A DNA stretch of 52,169 nucleotides. Origin: an uncultured Clostridia bacterium. Lineage in GTDB: Bacteria; Bacillota; Clostridia; Oscillospirales; Ruminococcaceae. Shown here piece by piece: positions 16,958 through 24,727 of the stretch. The translations under genes were made by a program, and so were the position numbers. Under the pieces are notes generated by a model. The model saw nothing but the letters and a program-made list of their open reading frames with translations, had not been told where the DNA came from and searched no databases. The stretch's first letter is position 1, and each line of letters begins with the position of its first letter. The stretch spans positions 1-52,169 of the forward strand of contig CALXEL010000035.1 in NCBI GenBank assembly GCA_944387315.1, in the 5' to 3' direction.

Positions 16958-17731
16958 ATGAAAAATCCAGTCAGATGGGACAATCTTACCTCCCCCGAGA
17001 TCAAACGTCTCGCCGAGAAGGAGGCAATTGTTCTGATTCCCGTTGGTTCCACCGAACAGCATGGACCTCATCTTCCAGTAGGCTGTGACAGCCTGATGGC
17101 CACATGGATGGCAGAGCAGGTTGCCACCGAGTTGTGCAACAGAGGCTGTCCCTGTGTGGTAACCCCCACCATTGCGGTAGCTAACTCCCGCCATCACATG
17201 AACTTTGCTGGTTCCATGTCTCTGTCGGTAGAAAACTACATGCATGTATTGGCAGATTATTGCCGCTGTGTAGCTGCCCATGGATTCCGTAAAATCCTGG
17301 TGTTCAATGGCCATGGCGGAAACAACGCCCCCACCCAGGCAGCTCTGGTTGGCATCAATGAGGAACTGGGCTTCCCTGTTTACTTCGCCCATTACACCAA
17401 TGGTGACCTGAGTGTTCAGGGTGAAGTTCTGGAAAGCCAGAAGAAGATGGTTCACGCCTGCGAAAGCGAAACTTCTCTGCTGATGGCTCTGGATGAGGAT
17501 CTGATCGATCCTATCTACAAGGAAACCAAAGGCCCGCTGGAATATGTTCTGGACGCTGAAAACAAGGGTATTCTTTCCACCTTCCACAAGATGGAACAGC
17601 ACACTCCCAATGGCGTAAAGGGCAATTCTTATCTGGCTACTCCTGAAAAGGGTAAAAAGATGGTGGAGCGCTTTGTCAAAGGTATGGCGGACACCCTCAG
17701 CAACCCCGAAGTATGGAAACAAACTGTATAA
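16958..17731 (+). CDS. creatininase-family amidohydrolase, copy 2
   Basis: The second of two tandem creatininase-family genes, again 257 residues, with the same metal ligands (STEQHGPH, GCD, NGHGGN, ACESETS). The two copies differ mainly at residues 55-65, at 145-165 (AHYTNGDLSVQGEVLESQ here, APYYKGDLTVQPETLETQ in copy 1) and in the C-terminal third, while the metal core is unchanged. This points to gene duplication followed by a change of substrate or regulation rather than decay. AAAAGGAG lies 8-9 nt before the ATG. A strong terminator follows. Confidence 0.92.
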   Translation: MKNPVRWDNLTSPEIKRLAEKEAIVLIPVGSTEQHGPHLPVGCDSLMATWMAEQVATELCNRGCPCVVTPTIAVANSRHHMNFAGSMSLSVENYMHVLADYCRCVAAHGFRKILVFNGHGGNNAPTQAALVGINEELGFPVYFAHYTNGDLSVQGEVLESQKKMVHACESETSLLMALDEDLIDPIYKETKGPLEYVLDAENKGILSTFHKMEQHTPNGVKGNSYLATPEKGKKMVERFVKGMADTLSNPEVWKQTV

Positions 17732-17748
17732 TTTACCTGTACATTCCG

Positions 17749-17781
17749 AGACAGAACCCCTGCTTGGGGTTCTGTCTTTTC
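17749..17781 (+). terminator. intrinsic terminator after creatininase copy 2
   Basis: AGACAGAACCCC, loop TGCTT, GGGGTTCTGTCT, then TTTCTTT. Confidence 0.9.
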
Positions 17782-17838
17782 TTTCCTGTCAACTTGTCCT
17801 ATTAAATTCAACTACCAGCCTAATGACCAAACAGGAGA

Positions 17839-19116
17839 ATGCATACCACTATGAAACAGAATCCCTCGTATCTTAAAAAAAGAAAAAACTTTTCTGCCCC
17901 ATCCTCTCGAAAAGCTTCGGCTTCAGCTGTATCTGCTGCCCAAACAAATCCAGAAACTGTATCAGAGTTTACACCCCCCTGCCCCCTGTATCGCCGCTGT
18001 GGAGGCTGCCAGCTGCAACATATGCCCTACAGCCAACAGCTAAAATACAAACAAAATAAGGTGGAGCGTCTATTAAAGTCCTTTCATGGGGTTTCCCCTA
18101 TCATTGGCATGGAGAATCCTTTCCACTACCGCAATAAGGTACAGGCAGCTTTTCGAATGGATCAAAAGAAAAAAATCATCTCAGGGGTGTACCAATCTAG
18201 CAGTCACCGGATTGTACCGGTAGACAACTGCCTGATTGAGGACAAAATCGCCGATTCCATTATTGTAACCATCCGCCAGTTGCTTAAAAGTTTTAAACTG
18301 GTTCCTTTTGATGAGGACACCGGTCGGGGATTTTTGCGTCATGTTTTGGTAAAGCGGGGATTTTCCAGCGGCCAAATTATGGTAGTTTTGGTGTCGGGCA
18401 GCCCCATTTTCCCCGCTAAACGCCGCTTTGTTGAGGCACTGCTGAAAATTCATCCAGACATTACCACTGTACTGATGAATATTAATCCTCACCACACCAG
18501 CCTGGTACTGGGAGACCGGGAAGAAATCCTGTATGGGCCCGGTTTTATTGAGGACACCCTCTGCGGCTGTACCTTTCGTATTTCAGCCAAATCTTTTTAT
18601 CAGATCAATCTAGTACAGACCGAAATTTTATACACAAAAGCCATGGAATTTGCCGGCTTGACTGGCAGCGAAACAGTAATCGACGCCTACTGCGGCATTG
18701 GTACGATTGGGCTGATCGCCAGCAGAAAAGCCAAATATGTTATCGGTATTGAATCCAACCGGGAAGCGGTTCGGGATGCTATTGCCAACGCCAAACGCAA
18801 CGCAATTGACAATGCCCGCTTTTATGTAGGAGACGCGGGAGAATGTATGGTTCAGATGGCTGAGGAAAAAATGAAGGTGGATCTGGTATTTATGGACCCT
18901 CCCAGAGCAGGCAGTGATCTTCCCTTCCTGTCCTCAGTTGTTACGCTGGCTCCCAAAAAGATCGTCTATATTTCCTGTAATCCCGAAACTCAACAGCGGG
19001 ATCTCACCTACCTGACCCAGCATGGCTATCAGGTCACCGCCATTCAGCCGGTGGATATGTTTCCCCACACTGACCATGTGGAGACGGTAGTACAGATACA
19101 AAAAACAGGGAAATAA
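17839..19116 (+). CDS. RNA (uracil-C5) methyltransferase, RlmD/TrmA family, without TRAM domain
   Basis: A second SAM-dependent 5-methyluridine methyltransferase, 425 residues. It has the Fe-S ligands (CPLYRRCGGC, plus a Cys in VPVDNC), the SAM motif DAYCGIGTIGL, the VFMDPPRAG motif and the catalytic Cys in ISCNPETQQRD. In place of the N-terminal TRAM domain there is a basic, Ser/Ala-rich tail of about 45 residues (KKRKNFSAPSSRKASASA). It may methylate a different uridine than the protein encoded at 14190; which one cannot be decided from sequence. The start is uncertain: AGGAG is only 1 nt from the ATG at 17839 and 13 nt from the next in-frame ATG at 17851. Confidence 0.9.
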   Translation: MHTTMKQNPSYLKKRKNFSAPSSRKASASAVSAAQTNPETVSEFTPPCPLYRRCGGCQLQHMPYSQQLKYKQNKVERLLKSFHGVSPIIGMENPFHYRNKVQAAFRMDQKKKIISGVYQSSSHRIVPVDNCLIEDKIADSIIVTIRQLLKSFKLVPFDEDTGRGFLRHVLVKRGFSSGQIMVVLVSGSPIFPAKRRFVEALLKIHPDITTVLMNINPHHTSLVLGDREEILYGPGFIEDTLCGCTFRISAKSFYQINLVQTEILYTKAMEFAGLTGSETVIDAYCGIGTIGLIASRKAKYVIGIESNREAVRDAIANAKRNAIDNARFYVGDAGECMVQMAEEKMKVDLVFMDPPRAGSDLPFLSSVVTLAPKKIVYISCNPETQQRDLTYLTQHGYQVTAIQPVDMFPHTDHVETVVQIQKTGK

Positions 19117-19134
19117 AATAGGTTTATTTTTTGC
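19110..19134 (+). terminator. weak AT-rich terminator
   Basis: AAATAAA, loop ATAGG, TTTATTT followed by TTT. The stem is A/T only, so termination may be partial. Confidence 0.35.
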
Positions 19135-19160
19135 CCAGCTCATCACTGTTCCAACCACAT

Positions 19161-19198
19161 TTTAAGCTTTATTTAAAGTTGGTGGGATATAGTATAAT
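19161..19198 (+). promoter_or_regulatory. promoter of the two-component operon with two TTTAAG boxes
   Basis: TATAAT at 19193-19198 has no good -35 box. In the -35 region TTTAAG (19161-19166) and TTTAAAG (19172-19178) are spaced one helical turn (11 bp) apart, as expected for an OmpR-type regulator. The same boxes recur four times in front of the gene at 21325. Self-activation is inferred. Confidence 0.45.
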
Positions 19199-19241
19199 AA
19201 GATTGGTTTATAGAGTGCTTAAAACAGGTGGTGAAACAATT

Positions 19242-19916
19242 ATGCGGCTGCTGCTGGCAGAGGATGAAAGAGCCCTTTCCAAAGCTCTGACTACCATTCT
19301 GGAACGAAACCATTACTCGGTAGATGCTGTGTATGATGGCCAGGAGGCGCTGGACTATTTGGAATGTGGACAATATGACGGTGTGATTTTAGACATTATG
19401 ATGCCCAAACTGGATGGCATCTCGGTGCTAAAAACCATCCGGGCCAAGGGAAATTTAGTCCCTGTGATTTTGCTGACCGCCAAGTCAGAGGTAGATGACA
19501 AGGTGGAGGGATTGGACAGCGGCGCCAATGACTATCTGACCAAGCCCTTTCAAACCAAGGAACTGCTGGCCAGAATCCGAGCCATGACTCGTGTAGGTAC
19601 AACCCAGGCCACCGCTCGTCTCCAAATGGGCAATATCACATTGGACCAAACTACTTTTGAACTCTCTTCTCCCAACGGAAGCATGAGCCTGACCAACAAG
19701 GAATTCCAAATGCTGGAACTCTTAATGAGCAACCCACATCAATATATTACAACCGAGCGCTTTATGGAAAAAATTTGGGGGTATGACAGCCAGGCGGAAC
19801 TCAATGTAGTATGGGTATATATTTCTTATCTGCGAAAAAAACTTACCGCTCTAGGAGCCAATATTCAAATCAAGGCCAAGCGCAACGCCGGCTACGCTTT
19901 GGAGGAACTGACATGA
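19242..19916 (+). CDS. OmpR/PhoB-family response regulator
   Basis: A 224-residue DNA-binding response regulator. The receiver domain (1-120) has the acidic pair in LAEDE, the phosphoacceptor Asp in VILDIMMP, the Thr in LLTAKSE and the Lys in YLTKPF. The winged-helix output domain (125-224) has the recognition helix region SQAELNVVWVYISYLRKKL. The frame runs back to 19131, but MRLLLAEDE at 19242 is the family N-terminus. The stop overlaps the start of the kinase gene (ATGA), so the two are translated together. The most likely target is the three-gene operon at 21325-24655, which begins right after the kinase gene. Confidence 0.93.
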   Translation: MRLLLAEDERALSKALTTILERNHYSVDAVYDGQEALDYLECGQYDGVILDIMMPKLDGISVLKTIRAKGNLVPVILLTAKSEVDDKVEGLDSGANDYLTKPFQTKELLARIRAMTRVGTTQATARLQMGNITLDQTTFELSSPNGSMSLTNKEFQMLELLMSNPHQYITTERFMEKIWGYDSQAELNVVWVYISYLRKKLTALGANIQIKAKRNAGYALEELT

Positions 19917-21166
19917 TTGCCAAACTGCGCATTAAACTGATTGCCGCCGCTATGATCTCCCTGTCAGCGGTTCTCATTGTAATTTTGGGTACCATCAGCT
20001 GTCTGAACTACCAAAAAATTGTATCTGACGCAGATTCTACCCTCTCAATCTTAGCGGAAAATGGCGGTTTTTTTCCACAGCAAATGGGACAAGCCATTCC
20101 TTACAAAGAAATGCCTCCTCAAAAGAAAAACGGCTTTTCACCTGAACTTCCCTTTGAAACCAGATATTTTTTCGTAACCCTCAATATGGATGGGGATGTA
20201 TTTGCTGTCAATACCGGCAAAATTGCCGCTGTTGACACCTCCACTGCAATAGAATACGCCCAGCATGTCCAAAACGAGGGCACAACCCATGGATTTTTAG
20301 GCAACTATCGGTATCTTGTCTCTCCCCAAAGCGCTGGATCTCTCATACTGTTTTTAGATTGTGGGCGCAGCCTGGACAATTTCCGGACACTATTGATGAA
20401 CAGTGTCCTTGTTTCTCTTACCGGTTCCCTGTTTGTGCTGCTGCTGTTAATCCTGCTGTCCAGAAGGATTGTCAAGCCATTTTCAGAAAACTATGAAAAA
20501 CAAAAGCGGTTTATCACCGATGCGGGACATGAACTAAAAACGCCCCTTACTATTATCGATGCCAACACCGAAATTCTCACCATGGACCTGGGAGAAAATG
20601 AATGGGTTCACAATATACAAACCCAGACAAAACGTCTGTCTGATCTGACCAATGATCTGATTCTGCTCTCCCGCATGGAAGAGACTGGACACACAGGCCA
20701 GCAGCTGGAATTTCCCTTGTCTGATGTAGTGGAAGAAACCATACAAAGTTTTCTCACTGTTGCCCAGACACAGGAAAAGACCGTTTGTCTGGATATAGAA
20801 CCAATGCTTTCTTTTAATGGGGACGAAAAATCCATCCGCAAATTGATTTCAATTTTGTTGGACAACGCCATCAAATATACTCCATCCCAAGGAACAATCA
20901 TCTGTACATTGGCACGTCAAAAAAAACAGATCTGCTTTTCTATTTCCAACACAGTGGAATCTATATCCAAAGAGCAGATCGGGCATCTTTTTGACCGTTT
21001 TTATCGCACAGACAGTTCCCGCAATTCCCAAACGGGTGGTTATGGATTGGGGCTTTCCATCGCCCAGGCAATTGTAACAGCCCACAAAGGGAAAATTACT
21101 GCTTTTACCAAGGATGGGCACTCTCTGACCTTCACCGTCACACTTCCCGTTTCATTTTACAGCTAA
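19913..21166 (+). CDS. sensor histidine kinase
   Basis: A 417-residue membrane histidine kinase. A first membrane helix (about residues 8-30) and a second (about 160-184) flank an extracytoplasmic sensor loop of about 130 residues, with no HAMP domain obvious after the second helix. The dimerisation box contains the phosphorylated His in DAGHELKTPLTII. The ATPase domain shows the N-box LLDNAIKYTP, then DRFYRTDSSRN and GGYGLGLSIAQAIV. It pairs with the response regulator that overlaps it by 4 nt. The open frame runs back to 19811, but the overlapping ATG at 19913 is the evident start. The signal is unknown; the context suggests an envelope or surface signal. Confidence 0.92.
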   Translation: MIAKLRIKLIAAAMISLSAVLIVILGTISCLNYQKIVSDADSTLSILAENGGFFPQQMGQAIPYKEMPPQKKNGFSPELPFETRYFFVTLNMDGDVFAVNTGKIAAVDTSTAIEYAQHVQNEGTTHGFLGNYRYLVSPQSAGSLILFLDCGRSLDNFRTLLMNSVLVSLTGSLFVLLLLILLSRRIVKPFSENYEKQKRFITDAGHELKTPLTIIDANTEILTMDLGENEWVHNIQTQTKRLSDLTNDLILLSRMEETGHTGQQLEFPLSDVVEETIQSFLTVAQTQEKTVCLDIEPMLSFNGDEKSIRKLISILLDNAIKYTPSQGTIICTLARQKKQICFSISNTVESISKEQIGHLFDRFYRTDSSRNSQTGGYGLGLSIAQAIVTAHKGKITAFTKDGHSLTFTVTLPVSFYS

Positions 21167-21180
21167 TCATATACTGCTCC

Positions 21181-21228
21181 ACTTCCATCTGAGAAAGGAA
21201 ATTCCTTTCTCAGATGGAAGTTTTTGTT
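21181..21228 (+). terminator. long intrinsic terminator after the kinase gene
   Basis: A perfect 20-bp inverted repeat (21181-21200 with 21202-21221) followed by TTTTGTTT. The two-component genes and the VTC operon are therefore separate transcripts. Confidence 0.9.
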
Positions 21229-21229
21229 T

Positions 21230-21281
21230 GTAAAGTTTTCGTAAGATTTTTTAAGTACCGTTAAGGTAAATCCATTATCAT
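21230..21281 (+). promoter_or_regulatory. four phased TAAG boxes and -10 element of the VTC operon
   Basis: TAA(A)G occurs at 21231, 21242, 21252 and 21262, i.e. with spacings of 11, 10 and 10 bp, all on one face of the helix. The array runs into the -35 region of a -10 box TATCAT at 21276-21281 that has no usable -35 sequence. This is the layout of a promoter activated by an OmpR/PhoB-type regulator. The adjacent response regulator is the natural candidate. Confidence 0.55.
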
Positions 21282-21324
21282 GAGAACCGTAATACAGAAA
21301 TCCTATAAACGGAGGTAGTGATAT

Positions 21325-22044
21325 ATGTGTGCTCAAATGACCTTTCAGCGTTATGAGTTAAAATATTTGCTGACGCCAGCACAAAAAGAATCTGTATTTC
21401 GCGCTATGCAGGATAGAATGCAATTGGATCAATATGGACGTGCCACAATACGCAATATCTATCTGGATACAGCCAATTTCCGGCTTGTTCGCCGCTCTTT
21501 GGAGCGGCCCGCTTACAAAGAAAAAATTCGGATCAGAAGTTATAAACAGGCCGGTTACCAAGATCCAGTATTTGTGGAACTGAAAAAGAAATACCAATCT
21601 GTGGTATATAAACGGCGCGTTTCCCTGCCTCAACATCTGGTAATGGAAAGCCTGGAAACAGGGGCTCCCTTTCCTATATCTTCTCAAATCGGGGATGAAA
21701 TTCAGTATTTCCGTCAGTACTACCAACCACTCTATCCCGCAGCTTTTTTAAGTTATGAGCGGGAAGCTTATTACCCTTTAGACAACAGTGATTTTCGAAT
21801 CACCTTTGATGAAAATATCCTATACCGCCAAACAGAAATGTCATTGGACAGTGAAATTTACGGCACGCCTATTCTAGGCAAAGGGCAAACCCTAATGGAA
21901 ATTAAAACTTCCGGTGGAATTCCTCTGTGGATGACCCATGTACTGACCCAGTGCGGCATCCACAAAAGCTCTTTTTCCAAATATGGCACTGCCTATCAGC
22001 ACATCTTAATCAATAAAATGCAAGGAGAACTTCGTTATGCCTGA
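21325..22044 (+). CDS. VTC domain-containing protein
   Basis: A 239-residue protein made of a single VTC domain, the tunnel-fold triphosphate-handling domain first known from the yeast vacuolar polyphosphate polymerase. The basic and acidic residues that line the tunnel are visible: RYELKYLL, RNIYLDT, KIRIRSYK, FVELKKKY, SYEREAYY, RITFDENI and LMEIKTSGGIP. Bacterial stand-alone VTC proteins are proposed polyphosphate polymerases and commonly sit beside DUF4956 membrane proteins, as here. The ATG follows GGAGGT at 8 nt. The gene overlaps the DUF4956 gene by 8 nt, so the products probably work together at the membrane. Confidence 0.92.
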   Translation: MCAQMTFQRYELKYLLTPAQKESVFRAMQDRMQLDQYGRATIRNIYLDTANFRLVRRSLERPAYKEKIRIRSYKQAGYQDPVFVELKKKYQSVVYKRRVSLPQHLVMESLETGAPFPISSQIGDEIQYFRQYYQPLYPAAFLSYEREAYYPLDNSDFRITFDENILYRQTEMSLDSEIYGTPILGKGQTLMEIKTSGGIPLWMTHVLTQCGIHKSSFSKYGTAYQHILINKMQGELRYA

Positions 22045-22732
22045 AAATTTGTTTCGTGGATTATTTGATACCGATATGACACAAGTCATTGGGGTTTCTG
22101 AATTTTTACTCTGTATCGGCAGCGCCTTGTTGATCGGATTAATTCTGGCGGCCTGCTATACCTATCGCGCCCGATACACCAGAAGTTTTGTAGCTACCAT
22201 GGCACTGCTGCCCGCTATTGTCTGTGTAGTCATTATGATGGTCAACGGCAATGTAGGAACCGGCGTAGCAGTGGCCAGCGCGTTCAGCCTGGTGCGTTTC
22301 CGCTCGGTACCTGGTTCCGCCAAAGAGATAGGCGCCATCTTTCTGGCTATGGGCACCGGTCTCATTCTGGGAATGGGATATATCGGCTACGCCTTTCTTA
22401 TCGCTATCCTGTTGGGAGGCATCAGTGCCCTGTACAACTACATGGATTTTGGCGCTGGCAAACGGTTCGCTCTTTACAAAACACTGCACATCACCATCCC
22501 GGAAGACTTGGATTACCCCGGTGTATTTGAAGCACTGCTCAAAGATTATGCGTCTAATTACCAGCTAACACAGGTAAAAACCACAAATATGGGCAGCTTG
22601 TTCCGCCTGACCTATAACCTGACTTTACGAAAGGACGCCAACGAAAAAGAATTGATTGATAAATTGCGCTGCCGTAATGGGAACCTGGAAATCACCATCT
22701 CCAACCAGGAAAGCGCCATTGGAGAACTATAG
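22037..22732 (+). CDS. DUF4956 membrane protein
   Basis: A 231-residue membrane protein of the DUF4956 family. Four hydrophobic helices fill residues 18-140, with the family signature VASAFSLVRFRSVPGSAKEIG between the second and third (key residues AFSLVRFRS and AKEIG). The last 80 residues are soluble with an alternating strand/helix pattern. The family has no established biochemical function, but it is strongly associated with VTC-domain proteins and may form the channel or anchor for the polymer they make; that is inference. It is coupled to the VTC gene by an 8-nt overlap and lies 12 nt before the lipoprotein gene. Confidence 0.9.
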   Translation: MPENLFRGLFDTDMTQVIGVSEFLLCIGSALLIGLILAACYTYRARYTRSFVATMALLPAIVCVVIMMVNGNVGTGVAVASAFSLVRFRSVPGSAKEIGAIFLAMGTGLILGMGYIGYAFLIAILLGGISALYNYMDFGAGKRFALYKTLHITIPEDLDYPGVFEALLKDYASNYQLTQVKTTNMGSLFRLTYNLTLRKDANEKELIDKLRCRNGNLEITISNQESAIGEL

Positions 22733-22744
22733 GAGGTAAACACC

Positions 22745-24655
22745 ATGCGTTCAAAAATGATTTTAACCTTTTTACTGACCGGCAGCCTTTTGCTATCGGC
22801 ATGCAGCAACACACCGTCCCAGAGTCTGGACAATAGTTCCTCATCCTCCAGCCTGTCTGACAACGCCCAATTCGCCTCGCTATTCAGCGACCGGGACATG
22901 GAAATCGGATATGACACTTCTTCGGCTGCTCAAATTTCTCTGACTGGCAGCGGAGCCAGCTGTGACAGTGACGCGGTAACCATAGATGGCAGCACTGTGA
23001 CCATCACCGATGAGGGAACCTACATTCTCTCCGGTCAATTGGACAATGGAATGGTTATAGTCAATGCCGAGGAAACCGATAAAGTGCAGTTGGTATTGGA
23101 TAATGTAGAAATTGCCAACGCCACTTCGGCAGCCATTTACATTCCCTCTGCTGACAAGGTTTTTATTACAATGGCAGACGGCTCGGACAACACGCTAAAA
23201 AATGGCGGTACCTACACAGCCATTGACGACAACAATATTGACAGTGTCATTTTTTCGAAATCCGATTTGACCCTGAACGGCACTGGCAGCCTGACAATTG
23301 AGGCAACAGCCGGCCATGGAGTGGTAAGCAAAGACGATCTGGTAGTGACCAGCGGTACCTATACCATTACCGCTGCCAGCCATGGCCTGTGCGGCAAAGA
23401 TTCCGTTGCCATTGCTGATGGCGTATTTATACTCAACACCGGCAAGGACGGAGTACAAAGCGACAACACAGAGGACAGTGAGAAAGGCTATGTCTATCTG
23501 GCAGGAGGCGATTATACCATTACCGCCCAGGGAGATGGATTCAGCGCCAGCAGCTGGATGCAGGTGGACGGCGGCAGCTACACCATAACCACTGGCGGCG
23601 GCAGCGCCAATGGAGAAACCCATACAGACACTATGATGCCCGGCGGCATGGGCAAAGGCCAGTGGAACCGGGACAGCGCAACGGGAGAGCGTCCTCAGCC
23701 TCCAGAGGGGACTGAATTCCCAGGTAACAATGCAGCCCCGGATGGTACCCAACCGATGGAACGCCCGGAGGGAGAGAACTTCTCAGCGGATACACAGTCA
23801 GAAAATTCGTCAGAAGAATCCCAGACAGCGGATGACACTCCCAGCACAAAGGGGTTTAAAGCCGGTACGACTCTTACCATCGGAGATGGCAGCTTTACCA
23901 TGGACTGTGCTGATGATGGGTTCCATTCCAATGGAGATCTGGTCTATTTAAACGGCACTGCCCAAATCAGCACTGGGGATGACGCCCTCCATGCGGATGG
24001 GGCCCTCACTGTAGAAAATGGCACCATCGATATCGTTACCTGCTATGAAGGATTGGAAGGCACCACTGTCACCATTTTAGACGGGAATATCCAAATGGTA
24101 GCCAGTGACGATGGTATCAATGCCGCCGGAGATGCGGTTTCTGGTTCCCAGTCGATGTATATTTCCATTGAGGGCGGAACCATCACCATCGACGCGGGCG
24201 GAGATGGCCTGGACTCCAATGGTGACCTGATCATGAGCGGTGGAACCGTCTTTGTATCCGGTTCCCAACAGGGTGCGGACTCCCCCTTGGACTATGACGG
24301 CAGCGCCACCATCACTGGCGGCACTCTAATCGGAACAGGTATGTCCGCTATGATGCAGAACTTTGGAGATGCTTCTACACAGGGCTCCATTCTTCTGACT
24401 GTCAATAACCAGGAAGCCGGCAGTACCATATCTGTCAGCGATAGCTCTGGCAATACCATCGCCTCCTGGACAGCGCCCAAAAGCTATAACTCAGTGATAA
24501 TCAGCAGCCCCCAATTGACAGCCGGCAATACCTATACAATTACTACCGGATCTGACACCGCCCAGATTACGCTGGATTCTCTGATTTATGGAAACAGCAA
24601 TGGACGGCCCGGCGGCGGTATGGGCGGCAGAGGGCAACATACCCCAGCCCAGTAG
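22745..24655 (+). CDS. Cthe_2159-like carbohydrate-binding lipoprotein
   Basis: A 636-residue surface lipoprotein. The signal peptide ends in the lipobox LLSAC (Cys at about residue 20), followed by a Ser/Asn-rich linker. Residues 60-285 and 375-560 form two blocks of right-handed beta-helix repeats of the Cthe_2159 type (DUF4353), with repeated calcium-type turns such as DGVQSDN, DDGFHSNGD, GDDALHADG and DDGINAAGD. Between them lies a low-complexity linker rich in Gly, Met, Pro and Glu (about 295-375); the C-terminus is a Gly-rich tail (GRPGGGMGGRGQ). The founding member binds acidic plant polysaccharides such as pectate. The protein is in the same operon as the VTC and DUF4956 genes and has a strong ribosome binding site (AGGAGGT). 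Confidence 0.9.
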   Translation: MRSKMILTFLLTGSLLLSACSNTPSQSLDNSSSSSSLSDNAQFASLFSDRDMEIGYDTSSAAQISLTGSGASCDSDAVTIDGSTVTITDEGTYILSGQLDNGMVIVNAEETDKVQLVLDNVEIANATSAAIYIPSADKVFITMADGSDNTLKNGGTYTAIDDNNIDSVIFSKSDLTLNGTGSLTIEATAGHGVVSKDDLVVTSGTYTITAASHGLCGKDSVAIADGVFILNTGKDGVQSDNTEDSEKGYVYLAGGDYTITAQGDGFSASSWMQVDGGSYTITTGGGSANGETHTDTMMPGGMGKGQWNRDSATGERPQPPEGTEFPGNNAAPDGTQPMERPEGENFSADTQSENSSEESQTADDTPSTKGFKAGTTLTIGDGSFTMDCADDGFHSNGDLVYLNGTAQISTGDDALHADGALTVENGTIDIVTCYEGLEGTTVTILDGNIQMVASDDGINAAGDAVSGSQSMYISIEGGTITIDAGGDGLDSNGDLIMSGGTVFVSGSQQGADSPLDYDGSATITGGTLIGTGMSAMMQNFGDASTQGSILLTVNNQEAGSTISVSDSSGNTIASWTAPKSYNSVIISSPQLTAGNTYTITTGSDTAQITLDSLIYGNSNGRPGGGMGGRGQHTPAQ

Positions 24656-24670
24656 CATACAACTCAAACA

Positions 24671-24706
24671 ACAAAGGCCCTGTTTTAAAATGAAACAGGG
24701 CCTTTG
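24671..24706. terminator. bidirectional terminator between convergent operons
   Basis: ACAAAGGCCCTGTTT and AAACAGGGCCTTTGT around a 7-8 nt loop, placed between the lipoprotein gene (plus) and the anti-sigma gene (minus). Confidence 0.8.
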
Positions 24707-24727
24707 TGTTACGTTCTGTAACCTACA

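Noticed and set aside
17839-19116. Second RlmD-like gene as a pseudogene because the TRAM domain is missing
   Set aside because: All Fe-S, SAM and catalytic residues are intact and the frame is complete; TRAM-less members of the family exist.
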